Of a stretch of DNA of 64,000 bases, positions 59,201 to 64,000 are shown piece after piece (the stretch's first letter is position 1; every line of letters starts with the position of its first letter). A program made the position numbers and the translations under genes. The DNA is from Ophiosphaerella korrae (Eukaryota > Ascomycota > Dothideomycetes > Pleosporales > Phaeosphaeriaceae): assembly GCA_028456385.1 (NCBI GenBank), contig JALNQF010000126.1, positions 1 to 64,000 of the forward strand, written 5' to 3'. The notes under the pieces were generated by a model, which made no database searches, was not told where the DNA came from, and saw nothing but the letters and a program-made list of their open reading frames with translations.

Positions 59201-62200
59201 ATACTACTTATAAATAAATAAAAGCTACTAGATCTAAAATACTTACTAACGCTACAAACTACTATATAGCTACCTATATAGTAATAGACTCTAAAATAGA
59301 TATAGAAATAGAAGACTAATTCTTTAAATATAACCCCTAACTAGATATAGAGCTAGAACTAGAGCCTAACTTAGACTAGGATTTAGAAAACAACGTTCCC
59401 TAGGCCTAAAGCCTTAACCTAGAGATTATATAAACTAGAAGAGCGTAATTAACTACTAAAGTATAACTCCTAGTATAGCTATATCTTATATACTTACCTA
59501 TAGAATATAGATAGTTTAGTATAAGAAACTACTAACTAATCTAATAGAAGCTAAGCTAAACTAATTCTTATTTACTAGCTTCTTAAGTAAAGACCCTATA
59601 GTACCCTATATAGCTAGAACCCTAGCTAATAATAGAGCTAATATAAACTTTATTTAATAAAAATTTACCTAGAAGACTATAAAATTGTAAACTATCTAGC
59701 TACTTTAACTTATTATCTACAAAGGATACAATAGTTCCCTATCTAAGTCTATTACGTATTAAGTTAAGTTCTACCTATAAGTAGGCGTATATATTAAATA
59801 GACCTCTACTTATATTATTAAAAACGTAGGCTAATTTAACTTTATTCTAGGATTTTTATAGTGTAAGGCCTATACTATTAAACCTAACTACTACTATAGA
59901 ATGTTATTATTCTCTAATACTTACTACTAATAGTACTACTAGATAACTAATAAAATCCCCTTAGTAGTATACTATAGTATACCTAGATATTACTCTACTA
60001 TAGCTTTAAAGAAGCTAGCACTTAAACTATTATCTACTCCTATAGGGCCCCTAAGTAGGCACCCTAATAGGTGTAAATAGAACTTGTTAATAGATATTTA
60101 AACTATTAGTTATTGTATAATTAAGGCCTTTACTAGAAGAAGTAGATATATACTTATAGTACTTACTTTAGATAGAATACTACTACTAGTATACTACTAT
60201 AAAGTAGCTAGAGAAGTAGATTATACGTAATTTTACAAACTACTACCTATAGTAGAGCTTAAGAACATTCTATCTATAGAACTACTCTAACTATATTAAG
60301 ACTTAATACTCTATTTTAATAAGAAAGCTACTAAAGAACTTCTTTCTTATAAGCTATACAACCTAGAAATTACTTTTAAACCTAGCGTAAAAATCCTAGA
60401 TACTAAACCTTACCTCTTTACTAGAAAACAAGATAAAGTAATCTAGAAATATATCTAAGAAATAGAAGGCAAGGGCTTTATTAGCAAATATAGCTCCTTA
60501 GCTAAGAATAACTTACTAATTATAGCTAAACTAGATAGTAGCTTACAAGTCTACGTAAACTACTACGAGCTAAATAAATCTACTATTAAAGACTAGTACT
60601 CTATTCTATTCTTTAGGGAAATACTAGCCTACCTAAATAAGGTAAAGATATTCTCTAAATTTAACGTAATACACGCCTTTTACTACTTACGTATTACCCT
60701 AAATTTAGAATAGCTAACTACCTTTATTACCTACTTTAGTATATATACTTATAAAGTAGTACTCTTTAGCCTTACTAATATACTAGCTACTTTCTAGCGC
60801 GCTATTAACTTAGCTTTACTAAAATATTTAGACGACTTCTACACTATATATATAGATAACGTCCTAATATACTCTAATAATAAAATAGACTATATCTAGT
60901 ATATTTATAAAGTACTTACGTAACTAAAAGAGTAAGGCTTCTACATAGACTCTAAAAAATCTAGCCTTTATACTACTTTAGTTAAGTTTTTAGGTATAAT
61001 TATCTCTAATAAAGGAATTATAATAGATCCCTCTAAAGTTAAAGCTATCTAAGAGTAGGAAATACTAAAGACTACTAAAGAAGTCTTAGCCTTTTTAAGC
61101 TATACTAGATTTCTCTAGCGCTTTATTAAGGATTACTTAAGCTTTACCCTACTACTTACTAAGTTAATTAAGTCTAAGGTTATTACTAAACTTACTAAAG
61201 GAGATAAGCTACCCTTTTAAAAGACCTAGTATAAGCCCTTTATAATTACCTAAGAATATATAGATACCTTTAATAAACTAAAAGCTACTTTCTAGCTAGG
61301 TATAGTCTTACTTTACTTTAACCTCTTAAAACTAATCTATATCTAAACTAACGCCTCTAGGTAGGCTTTAGGCAGAGTAATAAGCTAACTAAACTAAGAT
61401 AGAATCTAATAGCTAGTTAGCTTCTTCTTAAAAAAATACACCCTAGTAGAATATAATTATAATATCTACAACCTAGAACTTATAGCTATAATCTAAGTAT
61501 TTAAAGAATAGGAACTAGAGCTTATAGGTAGTCTATATACAATCTACGTTATAATAGACTACTATAATTTAGAAACCTTTATAACAACTAAAAAGCTTAA
61601 TTACTACTAGGCCTACTAGTTATTATTCCTATCCTAATTTAATTTCTATATTAAATACGCACTTAGCGATATAAACAAGGTTATAGACGCACTAAGCTAC
61701 TAACTATAGGATTACCTTATAGATAATTCTAATCTACAAGTATTAGGAGCTAACTAAATTATCTTAAGCCCTTAAGTCTTAGCCTTAGGCGTAAAACCTA
61801 CGCTAGATATAGTAATTTGCGCTCTAAGCCTTATAAACCTATAAAAGCTAGATAGATTTACGCTAGAATAAGCTACTATAGTATACGCCTACCTTTACTA
61901 TATTATAGGAATAAAACCTATATTAGTAAACCTACTAGAGGATTTTCTACTACTCTATAATAGAGAACTAGACCTTAAACTCTTACTATATATTATTAAC
62001 TTACGCCTAATAAAAGAATTACTAGATATAGTATACTTAGAAGACTATATAGCCTAAGCTATATTTACTACTATAGATAGTAGATAATAAAAACTATTAA
62101 AAGCCTTCTATAAAGTAAGATACTACTTCTTACGCGCTAATATTAGCTTTACTAGATTAGAGAAAGAAAAGCCCCTCTAGGTTAATAAAACGTATCTATA

Positions 62201-64000
62201 TATTTCTCTAAACACCTATCTATACTACTAAATCTTTAATTTATACTATAACTATTAGTTAGTAGGCTATAAAGGACTTTATAGCACGCTATATCTAATA
62301 TATAAGTACTATTATTAGCTTAAGATACTCTAAGCTATTAAGTAATTTTATAATATATACCTAATCTACTACTATATAAAGAACTTACAAGATAGTAAAC
62401 TTAGTTACTTCTAACCTATACTAATTCCTTACGTACCCTAGACTAATATCTTAGTAGACTACATCTAAGCCTTACTAACTAGTAAAAATAGTAGCTAGAT
62501 TTATAAATATATCCTAGTAATTTACTACTACCTTATAAAAAGATACTATTTCTTCCCCTATAAGTCTCTAAAACTAGAAGAAGCTACCTAATATTTTATA
62601 TCTATTTTTAAGCTTTATAGAGTCTTAATAAATATTATATCTAATAAAGGGATAACCTTTATTAGCTAATTTTAGCACTACGTATATAAACGCCTCTATA
62701 TTACGTAAAAGCTCTTAACTACGTACTACTTAGAAACTAATAGCTAAACTAAGTAAGTAAATTAAGCCCTAGAAATCTTTCTAAAGTAATACGTTAACTA
62801 TACGTAAGATAACTAGGTAGCCTAGCTATACGTAGCTAAGTTCTAAGTAAATAATACTATTAATATATCTATTAGGATAACTCTATTTCTTGTAGATCTA
62901 GAGTATTACTTTTGTAGTAGTATACACCCTAGTAAAAATAATAAAGATTAACTAAACCTAGCCTAACGCAACTAACGTATATAAGCTAATAAGCTACTTA
63001 ATACCTATAGTAACTTAGTAGCCTACTTTAAAGAAAAAATACTCTAGGTATAATAAGAGTAAGTAGCCTAAGCTAATACCTCTCGCTAAAGTAGACTAGT
63101 ATATAAAGTTAGTAACTAAGCTTATATTAGTATAGCTAATTAGAGAACTACTTAGCTAACCCTAAAATTAGACTACTAATAGGTAGGCTTATACCTTATT
63201 AAGAGAGTTATCTACAATAGTAGAGTATATAAGCTAGTACTACTCTAAGAGATACTAAGTAAAAGTATATTCTTAGTCTTCTCTCTAAAACTCTTACGCT
63301 CTAGAGATTAGAAGCTTTTACTAGATTAAGACCTACTATAGCTAATCTTTATTATTATTACTAATAAAGAAACTAGTAGCGTATATAAAGAATACTTAGT
63401 AGAAGCTATCTTAGACGTACGCTTTAAAGAGCGTAGAAAATACGTAAGATAGTACTACCTAGTCTACTAGACTAGCTATAATAAACCTATATAAGAGCTA
63501 GTAGAAGAATTTATAAAATATAAAGCTACCTTTAACTTTTACTAAAACTACCTAGAGAAAGCTAAACTACTAACTCTATATATACTAAAAAAATAGAGCC
63601 CTAATAAAGACGTAACCTATTAGGGTATTTTAACCTACTAATAGGTATAAAAAAGCCCCCTCTAAGGCGCAATTACTACCTTTAGCCCTTACTAGAACTA
63701 CCTAGATAAGCCTAAAACTATTAATAGGCGCAAAAAAGCCCCTTTATAAAGCGTAATTACTACTTTTAACTTTTACTAGAACTACTTAGAAAAGCTTAAA
63801 ATACTAACTATATACCTAAAATAGAGCTTAATAAAGACGTAACCTAGTAAAGTACCCTAGCTATTAGTAGGCGTAAAAAGGCCTTCTAAGGCGTAATTAG
63901 AAAACTTTACTACTAGCTAAAGATAAATTATAGCGCAAAAAATGGTAGGAATAGTTTACTTTAGCTAGTAAGCGTAGGACTCTTTTTAGGTTAGGGCCTA
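56255..64000 (+). mobile_element. Element D: second Gypsy family, RIP-degraded, runs off the window
   Basis: Not homologous to A-C at the base level. The plus strand reads a gag-like part (56.6-59.5 kb), then reverse transcriptase with the box YIDNVLIYS (60849-60863; the second Asp has become Asn), followed by KFLGIIISNKGIIIDPSKVKAI and FLSYTRF, then an RNase H part, then an integrase with ILVDYI near 62450 and SNKGITFIS near 62645 (from SDRGxxFxS). Stops interrupt every frame, mostly TAG and TAA at former Gln and Trp codons. The 3' LTR is not in the window; the 5' end lies somewhere between 56.06 and 56.6 kb. Confidence 0.8.
63528..63900 (+). repeat. Tandem repeat in the 3' part of element D
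   Basis: Three units starting at about 63528, 63678 and 63762, each opening with ACYTTTARCYYTTACTARAA-type sequence and closing with AAGGCGYAATTA. The middle unit (about 84 bp) lacks an internal 55-65 bp present in the others. It probably encoded a repeated C-terminal peptide of the polyprotein. Confidence 0.7.

Overview
This is nuclear DNA of a filamentous ascomycete (Pezizomycotina; a Pleosporales-like Dothideomycete is my inference, not proven). The evidence is many short GT-AG introns (mostly 46-68 nt) with CTAAC/CTGAT-type branch sites, a HET-NACHT-WD40 incompatibility-type gene, fungus-specific protein families (Spo7, HGD-type kinase-like proteins, Hsp70-like ATPase, NmrA-like), and a 22-kb AT-rich block of retrotransposons in which CpA/TpG dinucleotides have almost vanished and TpA abounds, as expected of repeat-induced point mutation (RIP).

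Layout. 1-3.0 kb: a HET-NACHT-WD40 (NLR-like) gene on the minus strand, cut by the window start inside a run of near-identical 126-bp WD40 repeats. 3.8-5.4 kb: an intact CLD1/ICT1-type alpha/beta hydrolase. 5.5-21.4 kb: a gene-poor stretch with degraded genes: a C2H2-finger-like frame, an APH-family phosphotransferase with two stops, two kinase-like genes with one lesion each, and a dispersed repeat (7.7 kb and, doubled, 17.8-18.1 kb). 21.5-23.3 kb: a lysyl-tRNA synthetase pseudogene broken in two poly-C runs and by one TAG. 24.3-30 kb: a compact intact group: a two-exon coiled-coil gene and an 11-exon Hsp70-like gene (both minus), the latter divergent from a three-exon AIG1-like GTPase. 30.9-32.5 kb: SPO7. 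32.5-33.6 kb: a broken FAD monooxygenase. 35.1-39.3 kb: three minus-strand redox genes (SDR, NmrA-like with one internal TAG, salicylate-hydroxylase-like FAD monooxygenase). 40.1 kb: a truncated HET domain.

42.15-64 kb: RIP-degraded Ty3/Gypsy elements. I can resolve element A (minus strand, 5'-truncated), element B (46716-53721, complete with two LTRs) inserted inside the 5' LTR of element C with a 5-bp target duplication, and a second family D running to the window end. None of these has a usable reading frame; catalytic aspartates of the reverse transcriptases have become asparagine.

The recurring theme is sequence decay. All six in-frame nonsense codons that I place in otherwise readable genes are TAG, which is what CpA-to-TpA mutation makes from CAG or TGG. 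The part most worth new study is the Hsp70-like/GTPase/coiled-coil group, lying between incompatibility-type genes. All functional calls come from reading motifs; no database search was run.
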